Source: an uncultured Draconibacterium sp. (GTDB taxonomy: Bacteria > Bacteroidota > Bacteroidia > Bacteroidales > Prolixibacteraceae). Taken from it: a stretch of 64,000 bases of DNA. Of the stretch, positions 27,823 through 37,264 are shown one piece after another. The notes beneath the pieces were generated by a model that had not been told where the DNA came from, did not search any database, and saw only the letters and a list, made by a program, of their open reading frames with translations. The first letter of the stretch is position 1. The number at the start of each line of letters is the position of its first letter. The translations under genes and the position numbers were made by a program. The DNA is taken from NCBI RefSeq assembly GCF_913060805.1, contig NZ_CAJXTC010000007.1, forward strand, positions 62,001 through 126,000. The letters are read 5' to 3'.

Positions 27823-29346
27823 ATGCAGATAAAGATGCCATTATATGGTTCCTGTTTCATAATCCTTGTTTTAATTTTCGGTTTATGTGCATGTAATGTG
27901 GAAAAACAAAAGGAACAGAATTTAAAACAAACCAAACGAATAACACTCCTTGGTTTGGGAGATTCGATTACCGAAGGAGGAGAAGCTTTTCATTCGTATC
28001 TGTTTCCGTTGTGGGAGCGTTTATTTACCGCTGGCTACCAGGTCGATTTTATCGGGCCGCGAAGTAGTAAATGTCGCATCGGGCAAATTAAACATTGTGG
28101 TTTTAGCGGAAAAGATGCTGAGTTTCTGGACACACAAACCGATAGCATTTACCGCACATTTCCGGCTGATGTGGTGTTGCTTCATTCCGGTCACAACCAT
28201 TTTAATTCCGAAAGTCCGGTTCAAGGAATTGTGAAGGCTCAAAAATCAATAATTACCAAAATATTGGCCATTAATCCTGATGCAAAAGTTCTGGTTGCAA
28301 ACGTTATTGAAAGTGGCAAGTTGCCTAAATATGCCTATCTCCCTGAGTTGAATCAGAAGATTGAGAAGATGGTGGATGAGTTGAATCTTCCAAATGTTAT
28401 TTTAGTAGATCAGTCAAAAGGTTTTAAATGGGAAAAGCATAGCATCAACGATAAAGTGCATCCAAATTCTGATGGTGCTGAATTAATGGCTAATGTATGG
28501 TTTGAGACTTTAAAAGAGATTCTACCAGAGCCTGCACATGCTTTTCAACCGGAAGTAGTAAATTATAAAACTACAAAACAAGGAAGTTTAGATCTTCATA
28601 TTTTTAATCCTGAAGATTTCTCTGAAAAGCAGAAGCATCCGGCGATTGTATTCTTTTTCGCCGGTGGCTGGAACCTGGGAACGCCCTTGCAGTTTTATCG
28701 CGAATGTGCCTATTACGCATCAAAAGGATTTGTAGCTATTTCTGCCGATTACCGTATCAATTACCTTAACCACTCAACACCATTTGAAAGTGTGGAAGAT
28801 GCCAAAGATGCAATTCGCTGGGTTTGTGCAAATGCCGATGAGTGGGACATTGATCCGCGGCGTATTGTTGCAGCAGGGGCTTCTGCCGGTGGGCACTTGG
28901 CAGCCGCTACCGGAACGCTGAGAGAGGAGGGAGCAAATGATTGTAAACCGAATTTATTGCTGTTGTATTACCCGGTTATCGACAACAGTGAAAATGGTTA
29001 TGGCCCCGACACGATTAGAAGTAACTATCAGAAAATATCGCCTCTGCATAATATCGATTCAGAAACGCCACCGGCACTTTTTATTCTGGGAACTGAAGAT
29101 CCGTATATTCCGGTAAATACTGCCAAGGTATTTCAGGCGCGTATGGAAGAAAATGGAGTTGAGTGTGAACTACATCTTATTGAAGGAGCCGGACACCCGA
29201 TTTTTTATTATTCGAAGACTTTGACACAGGAATTTTACACCATTAGAAAACTCACCGATGAGTTTCTTTTCAAGTATGGCTATCTGAATAAATTTCGGAA
29301 GGGGAACAATAATGGCTGGTACAAATTGGATAAAACAGCATTATAA
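27823..29346 (+). CDS. SGNH esterase - alpha/beta hydrolase fusion
   Basis: 507 aa, lipoprotein-like start with cysteine near residue 22 (LIFGLCACNVEK). Two complete hydrolase modules. Residues about 38-235 are an SGNH/GDSL fold: nucleophile Ser48 in GLGDSITEGG, HSGHNH in the block III position, and the Asp-x-x-His block V in NDKVHPNSDG. Residues about 245-490 are an alpha/beta hydrolase: FFAGGW oxyanion region, nucleophile Ser354 in GASAGGH, acid in LGTEDPYIPV, and His in GAGHPIFYY. Both folds occur in carbohydrate acetyl- or acyl-esterases, so removal of two ester types from the glycan is plausible. The next gene's long frame overlaps its 3' end. Confidence 0.82.
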   Translation: MQIKMPLYGSCFIILVLIFGLCACNVEKQKEQNLKQTKRITLLGLGDSITEGGEAFHSYLFPLWERLFTAGYQVDFIGPRSSKCRIGQIKHCGFSGKDAEFLDTQTDSIYRTFPADVVLLHSGHNHFNSESPVQGIVKAQKSIITKILAINPDAKVLVANVIESGKLPKYAYLPELNQKIEKMVDELNLPNVILVDQSKGFKWEKHSINDKVHPNSDGAELMANVWFETLKEILPEPAHAFQPEVVNYKTTKQGSLDLHIFNPEDFSEKQKHPAIVFFFAGGWNLGTPLQFYRECAYYASKGFVAISADYRINYLNHSTPFESVEDAKDAIRWVCANADEWDIDPRRIVAAGASAGGHLAAATGTLREEGANDCKPNLLLLYYPVIDNSENGYGPDTIRSNYQKISPLHNIDSETPPALFILGTEDPYIPVNTAKVFQARMEENGVECELHLIEGAGHPIFYYSKTLTQEFYTIRKLTDEFLFKYGYLNKFRKGNNNGWYKLDKTAL

Positions 29347-29401
29347 AAGTAAATATCTGAAAAACGGAATATACATGTTACAGGAAAAAATCAATAAAGC
29401 T

Positions 29402-31255
29402 ATGAAATACACATTCTTAATTACTTTTTTATTTTGCTCATTTTTGCTTTCAGCACAAAAAAACTCAGTGCTTATTGAAGCCGAAAGTTTCAGTGAGAAA
29501 GGTGGCTGGGTTGTCGATCAGCAATTTATGGACCTAATGGGATCGTCGTATCTGATGGCCCATGGAATGGGAGTTCCTGTGCCCGATGCAAAAGCAACAA
29601 TTATGGTTCCTTCAACCGGAGAATACAAGGTTTTTGTACGCACGTTCAACTGGACTTCGCCATGGTATAAAGGCGAAGGTCCCGGGAAGTTCAAACTCTT
29701 GATCAACGGTAATCCTGTAGGCGATGTTTTAGGAAATTCAGGTTCTGAGTGGATGTGGCAAAGAGCCGGAGAGGTGAACATACCGAATAAAGAAGTAACG
29801 CTAAGTTTACACGATCTGACCGGCTTTAACGGCCGTGTAGATGCAATTTATCTTACAAAAGGCGATGTTGTACCTCCTGCAGATTTGGCGTCGCTGACCA
29901 GGTTCAGAAATAAACTGCTTGGTTTACCCAAAAAACCAACAGATGCGGGTGAATTTGATTTAGTGGTAGTCGGTGGCGGTGTGGCTGGAGTGTCTGCTGC
30001 AATATCCGGTGCCCGACTGGGAATAAAAGTGGCACTTATTCAGGATCGCCCGGTTTTAGGAGGAAATAACAGTTCTGAGGTTCGTGTACATTTGGGCGGT
30101 AGAGTTATGGTTGAGCCTAATCCTTCACTGGGTAAGATCGTTAATGAAATTGGGCCAACCAAAGAAGGAAACGCCCAGCCTGCAGCTTATTACGAAGATG
30201 ATAAGAAAATGAGCATGGTACTGGCTGAAGAAAATATTACATTGTTTGCAAGTTGTCGGGCTTTTGCTGTAAAAAAGAAAAGTTCGCGGATTACACAGGT
30301 AATTGCTAAAAATATCGAAACCTCGGAAGAATTATCTTTTTCTGCTCCCTTGTTTGCCGATTGTACCGGTGACGGAACCATTGGTTATTTGGCAGGAGCC
30401 GACTTTGCAATGGGCCGTGAAGGACGGAATGAATACGACGAACCCAGTGCCCCAGAAGTTGCTGACGGTATGACGATGGGTGCTTCTGTTCAGTGGTATT
30501 CGCGCGAAGGTGAAAATGCAAGTTCATTTCCTGATTTTCAATATGGAGTTGAATTTAATCAAGCAAATACACAGCACGTAACAATGGGAGAATGGACCTG
30601 GGAAACCGGTATGAACTATGATCAGATTTCAGAATTCGAACGAATCAGAGATTATGGATTGTTGGTCGTGTATTCCAACTGGTCATTCCTAAAAAATCAC
30701 AGTGCGGAGAAAGATAAATACCAAAACCGAAAACTTGCCTGGGTGGCCTATGTTGCTGGAAAGAGAGAGTCGAGGCGATTAATGGGAGATGTGATTCTAA
30801 AAGAGCAGGATCTTACTGATTATGTGGTTTATCCTGATGGCTCAGCACCAACTTCATGGAGTATCGATTTGCATTACCCCGATCCTATAAATACCAAACA
30901 CTTTCCTGAAAATGAATTTAAATCAATTGCTGTTCATAAAACCATTCATTTATATCCAATTCCTTATCGTTGCTTTTATTCGCGCAATGTGGATAACCTT
31001 TTTATGGCCGGACGAAATATTAGTGTAACGCATGTTGCGTTGGGAACGGTTCGCGTGATGCGTACCACAGGGATGATGGGCGAAGTAGTAGGAATGGCCG
31101 CATCTATTGCAACTGAACATGATACTAATCCGCGCGGAGTTTACGAAAACTATTTGGGTGAGCTAAAAAGTTTAATTGATAATGGAGTTGGTAAGTACGA
31201 CATGGAGAATGCACAGGAATATAACATGGGAAGAACTTTAGGACCCAAAAAGTAG
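29402..31255 (+). CDS. Secreted FAD-dependent oxidoreductase with N-terminal CBM-like domain
   Basis: 617 aa from ATG 29402, chosen because MKYTFLITFLFCSFLLSAQ is a clean signal peptide; upstream in-frame starts (29312, 29375) would bury it. Residues about 25-165 form a carbohydrate-binding or golvesin-like beta-sandwich (VLIEAESFSEKGGWVVDQQF). From about 185 comes the FAD dinucleotide fold (FDLVVVGGGVAGVSAA, RPVLGGNNSSEVRVHLGG) of the FAD_oxidored family (PF12831), ending with NLFMAGRNISVTHVALGTVR. Members accompany PULs and PL/GH genes; the substrate is generally unknown. Here it could act with the Gfo/Idh and DUF1080 proteins in oxidative sugar processing (inference). Confidence 0.78.
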   Translation: MKYTFLITFLFCSFLLSAQKNSVLIEAESFSEKGGWVVDQQFMDLMGSSYLMAHGMGVPVPDAKATIMVPSTGEYKVFVRTFNWTSPWYKGEGPGKFKLLINGNPVGDVLGNSGSEWMWQRAGEVNIPNKEVTLSLHDLTGFNGRVDAIYLTKGDVVPPADLASLTRFRNKLLGLPKKPTDAGEFDLVVVGGGVAGVSAAISGARLGIKVALIQDRPVLGGNNSSEVRVHLGGRVMVEPNPSLGKIVNEIGPTKEGNAQPAAYYEDDKKMSMVLAEENITLFASCRAFAVKKKSSRITQVIAKNIETSEELSFSAPLFADCTGDGTIGYLAGADFAMGREGRNEYDEPSAPEVADGMTMGASVQWYSREGENASSFPDFQYGVEFNQANTQHVTMGEWTWETGMNYDQISEFERIRDYGLLVVYSNWSFLKNHSAEKDKYQNRKLAWVAYVAGKRESRRLMGDVILKEQDLTDYVVYPDGSAPTSWSIDLHYPDPINTKHFPENEFKSIAVHKTIHLYPIPYRCFYSRNVDNLFMAGRNISVTHVALGTVRVMRTTGMMGEVVGMAASIATEHDTNPRGVYENYLGELKSLIDNGVGKYDMENAQEYNMGRTLGPKK

Positions 31256-31276
31256 AATTACACAAAACAGCATTAA

Positions 31277-33448
31277 ATGGTTAATGATAGAAAACTCACC
31301 AGTTATATACAGCTGGCGATAGTAATTGTTTTGTTTATTGGTTTTGCAACAGCGTGCACCCAAAATGAAAAGGGTAACGATCCATTAAACAGTCGGATAA
31401 ATGGACTTGTTGCTCAAATGACCCTGAACGAAAAGCTGGGGCAACTCTCTCAGCGATTTGTTGAGGATATAGATCAGGAATTACTTGATGATATTAAGGC
31501 CGGAAAGGTTGGGTCGGTGTTAAACGGAGGAACCAATTTTGTTTCACCGGAAGAGCGAAACCGCATACAGCAAGCTGCTGTTGAAGGTTCTCGATTAGGA
31601 ATTCCGATCATTTTCGGCCACGACGTAATTCATGGATTTCGTACGATTTTTCCCACTTCGCTGGCTCAATCGTGTAGCTGGAATCCGGAACTGGTTCGCA
31701 AGGCAGCTTCTATTGCCGCGTTGGAATCTTCTGCTTCCGGTGTCGACTGGACTTTCGCGCCGATGGTAGATGTCTCGCGAGACCCGCGCTGGGGAAGAAT
31801 TGCTGAAAGTTACGGTGAGGATACTTATTTGAATTCAGTGCTTGGAGCTGCTGCTGTTAAAGGATTTCAGGGCGAGGATTTAACTGATGAAAGAAGCGTG
31901 GTTGCCTGCATGAAACACTTTGTTGGATACGGTGTTGCCATGGGGGGACGCGATTATCAATATACTGATATCTCTGAAAGAAGCATGCACGAAGTTTATT
32001 TGCCATCGTTTAAAGCGGGGGTTGAAGCCGGTGCTTTAACGGTGATGAGTTCTTTCAACGATATAAACGGTGTGCCGTCGTCGGCAAATAAAAAATACCT
32101 GCGCGAAACACTAAAAGAAAAATGGGGCTTTGAAGGTTTCGTGGTTAGCGACTGGGACGCGGTCTCAGAATTAATTCTGCATGGTTATGCCGCTGATTCA
32201 GTAAGTGCCGCTGTCAGGGCTCTGGAGGGAGGCGTTGATATGGAAATGAAAACACTGACCTACCGAAAATTGAAAGGTCTGGTTGAAAATGGTCAGTTTC
32301 CGGAATCGATAATTGACGAAGCAGTTAAACGAATTCTTTTTGTGAAAATGAAAAAGGGACTGTTTCAAAATCCTTATGTTGATACAACCCGGATGAGCCG
32401 TGAATTACTTACAAAAGAATCAAGGGAGTTTGCGCGTAAAGCTGGTCGCGAGTCGATGGTGCTTTTAAAAAATGAAAAACATGTACTTCCGCTTACCGAG
32501 AAAATAAAATCGGTAGCTGTTCTTGGTCCTTTTGCCGAAGAATCGGAGTTAATGGGTTGGTGGAAATCCACAGGAAAAACTAGCGATGTGATTACGCCGT
32601 TAGACGGCTTAAAAGCTAATGCCCCTCACGGACTTCAGGTAACAACAAAAGTGACCAATGCAACCGATGTAGTAATTGTTTGCCTGGGAGAACCTTATAA
32701 TATGTTTGGCGAAAATCATAGCCGTTCAGATATTCAGCTATACAAAGATCAGGAGGAGTTGCTAAAGAAACTAGCCAAAAGTGGAAAGCCGGTTATCACG
32801 GTAATCTTTAACGGGCGGCCATTGGATTTAAGTAATGTTGTCCCGGTATCGGATGTTGTATTACTGGCCTGGCATCCGGGAACTGAAGCCGGAAATTCAT
32901 TAGCCGATGTGCTGTATGGAAAATACAATCCGGCGGGAAGATTAACCACCAGTTTCCCAAAATCAGTGGGACAACTGCCAGTATTTTATAATCACCGGAG
33001 TAGTGGCAGACCACAGTCTAACGATTATGAAGATTTGAATGCTCAGCCGCTTTTCCCTTTCGGTTACGGACTAAGTTACTCTTCGTTTAAATATGATGCT
33101 TTGCACTTATCGGCAAAAACACTTTATACCAACGATTCATTAGTAATTCAGGCTAAAATTACCAACGAAAGTGAGTTGGCCGGAGAAGAAGTGGTTCAAT
33201 TGTATATCCGCGATTTGGTCGGCTCAACAACGCGTCCTGTTAAAGAACTGAAAGGATTTAAAAAGATTTGGCTGGACGCTGGTGAGTCAAAACTGGTAAG
33301 TTTTATACTAAAACCGGAAGAACTGTGTGTGTTGGATGAAAACTTCGAACCAAAGCTTGAAGCCGGAGAATTTCAACTTTGGCTGGGACCAAACTCCAAG
33401 GAGGGGCTTCAGGGAGCTCTCGAACTGGAAACAACGCCAAAGAATTAA
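31277..33448 (+). CDS. GH3 beta-glucosidase-type lipoprotein
   Basis: 723 aa. Lipobox cysteine at 27 (LFIGFATACTQN). The GH3 N-terminal barrel holds the substrate-binding FGHDVIHGFRTIFP and KHFVGYG, and the catalytic nucleophile Asp292 in GFVVSDWDAV. The C-terminal alpha/beta sandwich (about 380-600) and fibronectin-III-like domain (about 630-715, ELAGEEVVQLYIRDLVGS) are complete. Size matches the BglX-type family. Likely cleaves beta-linked glucose (or xylose) from oligosaccharides in the periplasm. Same strand and close spacing with the neighbouring enzyme genes indicate one operon. Confidence 0.9.
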   Translation: MVNDRKLTSYIQLAIVIVLFIGFATACTQNEKGNDPLNSRINGLVAQMTLNEKLGQLSQRFVEDIDQELLDDIKAGKVGSVLNGGTNFVSPEERNRIQQAAVEGSRLGIPIIFGHDVIHGFRTIFPTSLAQSCSWNPELVRKAASIAALESSASGVDWTFAPMVDVSRDPRWGRIAESYGEDTYLNSVLGAAAVKGFQGEDLTDERSVVACMKHFVGYGVAMGGRDYQYTDISERSMHEVYLPSFKAGVEAGALTVMSSFNDINGVPSSANKKYLRETLKEKWGFEGFVVSDWDAVSELILHGYAADSVSAAVRALEGGVDMEMKTLTYRKLKGLVENGQFPESIIDEAVKRILFVKMKKGLFQNPYVDTTRMSRELLTKESREFARKAGRESMVLLKNEKHVLPLTEKIKSVAVLGPFAEESELMGWWKSTGKTSDVITPLDGLKANAPHGLQVTTKVTNATDVVIVCLGEPYNMFGENHSRSDIQLYKDQEELLKKLAKSGKPVITVIFNGRPLDLSNVVPVSDVVLLAWHPGTEAGNSLADVLYGKYNPAGRLTTSFPKSVGQLPVFYNHRSSGRPQSNDYEDLNAQPLFPFGYGLSYSSFKYDALHLSAKTLYTNDSLVIQAKITNESELAGEEVVQLYIRDLVGSTTRPVKELKGFKKIWLDAGESKLVSFILKPEELCVLDENFEPKLEAGEFQLWLGPNSKEGLQGALELETTPKN

Positions 33449-33479
33449 TACTTAAATTTCTGACTCGAATAAACTTGTA

Positions 33480-36134
33480 ATGAAATCAAATGAACTAATA
33501 ATAAGCCTGTTGCTGTTGTTGCTAAGTACAATGTCTCAGGCGGCACGAATTGATTTAACGATCAATAATAAATGGAAGTTTTACAAAGGAGAATTAGAAG
33601 GGCCCGAGATGTGGGAAACGGTAAAATGGGACAATTTAACCATTCCACACTCGTACAACACAGAAGATATTTATGACGAGCCAACGGGTTATTATCGTGG
33701 CGAAACCTGTTACCGAAAGGAGCTGACTAATTTGCTGAAAGGGCAGGAGTATTCGCTGTATTTCGAGGGAGTAAATCAAGAGGCTGAGGTGTATGTTAAC
33801 AATCAACTGGCAGGCACACACAAAGGAGGTTACACCGGGTTTGTTGTTCCAATTTCTGCCTTTTTGAACGACGATGGCACGAACATCATCTTCGTAAAAG
33901 TAAATAACAGATTTAGTAAAGACATTCCTACTTTGAGTGCCGATTTCAGTTTTATGGGAGGGATTTACCGCGATGTGCATTTGATTGCCACTCCTTCGGT
34001 TCATTTTGCTTTAAACGAATATGGCTCGTTGGGGGTATACATTTCTTCACCGGAAGTCTCCGAAAAGAAGGCCAAGATTAAGGTTCAGGCACTTGTTCAA
34101 AACGATTCAGATAAAAAGAAAGATGTAAAAGTTTCTATTTCTATAAACGATGCCAATGGAAACATTGTAAGTAAATTCGACCGTGAAATTTCAGTTTCGG
34201 CAAATGAAACAGAAGAGTTTTTGGCCGATATGCCGGAATTGGAAGCGCCAAATTTATGGTCCCCTGATTCTCCCTATTTGTACCAGGTGGAATGTCTGTT
34301 GTGCGAATCAGGTTCTGATGAAGTTATTGACGAAGTTTCATCAGCATATGGAGTGCGGTGGTACGAATTTGATGCCGAAAAGGGTTTTTATATCAACGGT
34401 GAATTTTGCAAATTGATAGGACCAAACAGGCATCAGGATTATCAGGGGCTGGCAAATGCCTTACCCGATGCCTTGCACGAAAATGATGTGCGCTATCTGA
34501 AAGAAATGGGAGCTAACTACCTTCGGATTGCGCATTATCCGCAAGATCCTAGAATCCTTGAATTGTGTGACAAGATTGGAATAATTACTTCTGTTGAAAT
34601 TCCGATTGTAAATTACATTACTGAATCGGAAGCCTTTTATAACAATTGCAAGCACATGATGAAGGAGATGATTCATCAGAATTTCAATCATCCTTCAGTT
34701 GTAATCTGGGCTTATATGAACGAAGTTTTGATCAACGATTTATACAGCAAACAACCGGAAAGACGTGAAATTTATATAGAGAATTTGTGTCATTTGGCCG
34801 GAGAGCTGGATTTGATAGCTCGTAGCCTGGATAGTGAGCGATATACAATGATTCCTAATCATGGCGATTTCTGGAAATACAACAATGTCGGGCTCACGAA
34901 GATCCCGATGATTGTGGGTTGGAACCTGTATCAGGGTTGGTATGGCGACGATTTAAATAAGTTTCAGGAATACCTTGAGATGCATCATTGGATACTGCCG
35001 GATAAGCCGGTTATTGTTACCGAATACGGTGCCGGTGCAGACCCACGTTTGCGCTCCGACCATCCTGAACGTTTTGACTTCTCATTGGAATACGAACAGG
35101 TTTATCATCAGCACTACATAAAAGAGATAATGAAGCGTGATTTTGTTGTTGGTGCAAACGTATGGAATTTGGCTGATTTTAGCTCTGAATACAGGGGCGA
35201 CTCCGATCCTCACATCAACAGCAAAGGACTGATGAGCCACGACCGTCGCCCAAAAGATTCGTATTTATATTATCAGGCGGCCTTATTAAAAAAGCCTTTT
35301 GTGGCAGTTGCATCGAAGATTTCTCCTTTTCGTTCGGGTATTGCAGATCGCGACAACGAAAATATTTGTACAAAACGAATAGAAGTATACAGCAATCAGC
35401 CGGAGGTTGAGTTGTTTCAAAATGGAGTTTCGTTGGGCGTTAAAACGATTGATAATTTTGTCGCCAGTTGGGAGGTGCCATTTACGAATGGTAGCAATAT
35501 CCTGCAGGTAAAAGCTGCTTCCGGAGTTCAGGATTTTCATAAAATACAGTTTAAAATTCAGCCCAACCAGGTTTCAACGTTTAATGTAAATCAGAAATTA
35601 TGCATTTCGTTTGGCGATGTCAGAGAATTTTGGGACGACCTGACCAATGAGGTTTGGATTCCTTCGAAGGAATATGAAAAGGGAAGCTGGGGAACAGTTG
35701 GTGGCGAAACTTTTCGGCTAAATAATGGGAAAAGTTATGGTGCAAATAAAGAGATTTTTGGTACTTCAAATGATCCGATCTTTCAAACTCAACAAGAAGA
35801 CATTGGGTCTTTTAAAGCCGATGTTCCAACAGGGGAATATGAAGTAACTTTACATTTTGCCGAGATCGCCGTAGAAAATGGACAAACGATCAGTCAGTAC
35901 GAAGTAGGCATGAAAAGTGGAGAAGTGGCTAAAAACACAAAACGGATTTTTAATGTGTACATCAACGATAAACTAGTACTCGATCATTTGAATATGGCTA
36001 AAGATTATGGCATTAACACTGCTGTGAGTTTTAAAATTCCGATGTATGTAAAAGGCAATTCGTTGAATATTCGTTTCGAGGCTGTGGAAGGGTATCCCGT
36101 TTTAAACGCTCTGGAATTACGAAGAAAATATTAG
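33480..36134 (+). CDS. GH2 beta-galactosidase-type enzyme with C-terminal malectin domain
   Basis: 884 aa. Signal peptide (LIISLLLLLLSTMSQA). GH2 sugar-binding domain (about 20-165), immunoglobulin-like domain (about 180-285), TIM barrel (about 290-590). Acid/base Glu415 in WAYMNEVL and nucleophile Glu515 in VIVTEYGAG are present. A linker domain follows, then a malectin-like carbohydrate-binding domain (about 735-880; FRLNNGKSYG, GEYEVTLHFAEI, FNVYINDKLVLDHLNM). The family covers beta-galactosidase, beta-glucuronidase and beta-mannosidase; the exact sugar is not readable. Probably periplasmic or surface-exposed. Gene 32 bp after the GH3 gene. Confidence 0.88.
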   Translation: MKSNELIISLLLLLLSTMSQAARIDLTINNKWKFYKGELEGPEMWETVKWDNLTIPHSYNTEDIYDEPTGYYRGETCYRKELTNLLKGQEYSLYFEGVNQEAEVYVNNQLAGTHKGGYTGFVVPISAFLNDDGTNIIFVKVNNRFSKDIPTLSADFSFMGGIYRDVHLIATPSVHFALNEYGSLGVYISSPEVSEKKAKIKVQALVQNDSDKKKDVKVSISINDANGNIVSKFDREISVSANETEEFLADMPELEAPNLWSPDSPYLYQVECLLCESGSDEVIDEVSSAYGVRWYEFDAEKGFYINGEFCKLIGPNRHQDYQGLANALPDALHENDVRYLKEMGANYLRIAHYPQDPRILELCDKIGIITSVEIPIVNYITESEAFYNNCKHMMKEMIHQNFNHPSVVIWAYMNEVLINDLYSKQPERREIYIENLCHLAGELDLIARSLDSERYTMIPNHGDFWKYNNVGLTKIPMIVGWNLYQGWYGDDLNKFQEYLEMHHWILPDKPVIVTEYGAGADPRLRSDHPERFDFSLEYEQVYHQHYIKEIMKRDFVVGANVWNLADFSSEYRGDSDPHINSKGLMSHDRRPKDSYLYYQAALLKKPFVAVASKISPFRSGIADRDNENICTKRIEVYSNQPEVELFQNGVSLGVKTIDNFVASWEVPFTNGSNILQVKAASGVQDFHKIQFKIQPNQVSTFNVNQKLCISFGDVREFWDDLTNEVWIPSKEYEKGSWGTVGGETFRLNNGKSYGANKEIFGTSNDPIFQTQQEDIGSFKADVPTGEYEVTLHFAEIAVENGQTISQYEVGMKSGEVAKNTKRIFNVYINDKLVLDHLNMAKDYGINTAVSFKIPMYVKGNSLNIRFEAVEGYPVLNALELRRKY

Positions 36135-36164
36135 CACATAAAAAACGTGGCAGAGTATAGAAAT

Positions 36165-37256
36165 ATGGCTAAGCGTTTGTGGATTCTGGTTGTGATCGTC
36201 TTCGGCGGATTGTTCTGTCTTTCCTATTTAGACGTGGAAAGTACACAGGAAAACTTTCTGGACTGGGAAGGCGAGCGCGTTTTGCACACGTTTAATGACA
36301 CTGCCGATGCTTCTTCTGATCAGCAAATTATTGAATTGCAGGATGCCAATGGAATGCCGCTGTGGTTTGGCCGGCATTTTTATAAAGACGTATGTATTTC
36401 GGGGAAATGCAAAATGATCCGTCTCTGGCTATTTTGGGATGGCGCCGGTAATTATCTCGGCTTTCAAGTGCCAGAGGACGAGCCATTGACAAAATCAGAT
36501 CACACCATTTTTGAGCACAAAGACTACATTAAACTGGATGATATTTTAAAAGATCCTTCGTCCATTCTTAAAAAATTAAAACAGGAGGATTTGGTAATTA
36601 TTCCTGATTCGATAAAAAATCCTTATGAACTGGATGGCTATACGGCAGCTACTCAGCCGGCTTTGGCAGAGGTTGTGGTGAAAGATGCGGTTTACTCGTG
36701 TCATACGCTTTGGCACACGGTTTATGGCCCTACACAACAGGAAATATTTCGCTTGCTGGATGAACGGACTGATGCTGATTTTCTAACGCAAATGCTTAGT
36801 TCAAACAAGTCCGAAAAAATTATCTGGGCGATTGAAACAATTGAAAAGCACAGGGAGTATCACGCAGAGTTTTATCCACGGATCATAATATTCATAAAAT
36901 CAGAAGATGACTTGCTGGCAGAAACCGCACTGGATTATTTTCAGAAAGATGAGTTGAAAGATGAGCAGGTTAAAAAGCAGCTAGTCGATGAAATGCCTTT
37001 TTTCTCGGCAAGAACAAATGTTGAACTGATTTGGCGACTTATAGAAAATGGAGGTGTTTTGGAAGAAATTTTCCTGCAACTTCTGCGATTTGTAAAAGAG
37101 GGAAAACTTCAGGTTACCTCGCTCAACTTGGTCTACCAGCTTTATCAACCGGATTTTTTTGAGAATAGAGAAATCGAGACACTGTTAAATAACTTTTTAA
37201 AGGATAAAGATGCCTATGTGCGCACTTTAACGCAAAAGGTTTTGGAAATAAAATAG
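36165..37256 (+). CDS. Unknown membrane-anchored protein with HEAT-like C-terminus
   Basis: 363 aa from ATG 36165 (a GTG at 36147 would add six residues). One N-terminal membrane segment (RLWILVVIVFGGLFCLSYL). The middle part contains a cysteine pair in VCISGKCKMIRLWLFWDG and the motif DAVYSCHTLWHTVYG. The C-terminal half is helical and acidic/basic-rich (EKIIWAIETIEKHREYH, LLNNFLKDKDAYVRTLTQKVL), reminiscent of HEAT-type repeats. I do not recognise a named family. It lies 31 bp after the GH2 gene and 9 bp before the CstA gene, so it probably works with that transporter. A thiol or electron-transfer role is possible but unsupported. Confidence 0.7.
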   Translation: MAKRLWILVVIVFGGLFCLSYLDVESTQENFLDWEGERVLHTFNDTADASSDQQIIELQDANGMPLWFGRHFYKDVCISGKCKMIRLWLFWDGAGNYLGFQVPEDEPLTKSDHTIFEHKDYIKLDDILKDPSSILKKLKQEDLVIIPDSIKNPYELDGYTAATQPALAEVVVKDAVYSCHTLWHTVYGPTQQEIFRLLDERTDADFLTQMLSSNKSEKIIWAIETIEKHREYHAEFYPRIIIFIKSEDDLLAETALDYFQKDELKDEQVKKQLVDEMPFFSARTNVELIWRLIENGGVLEEIFLQLLRFVKEGKLQVTSLNLVYQLYQPDFFENREIETLLNNFLKDKDAYVRTLTQKVLEIK

Positions 37257-37264
37257 GATTTAAG

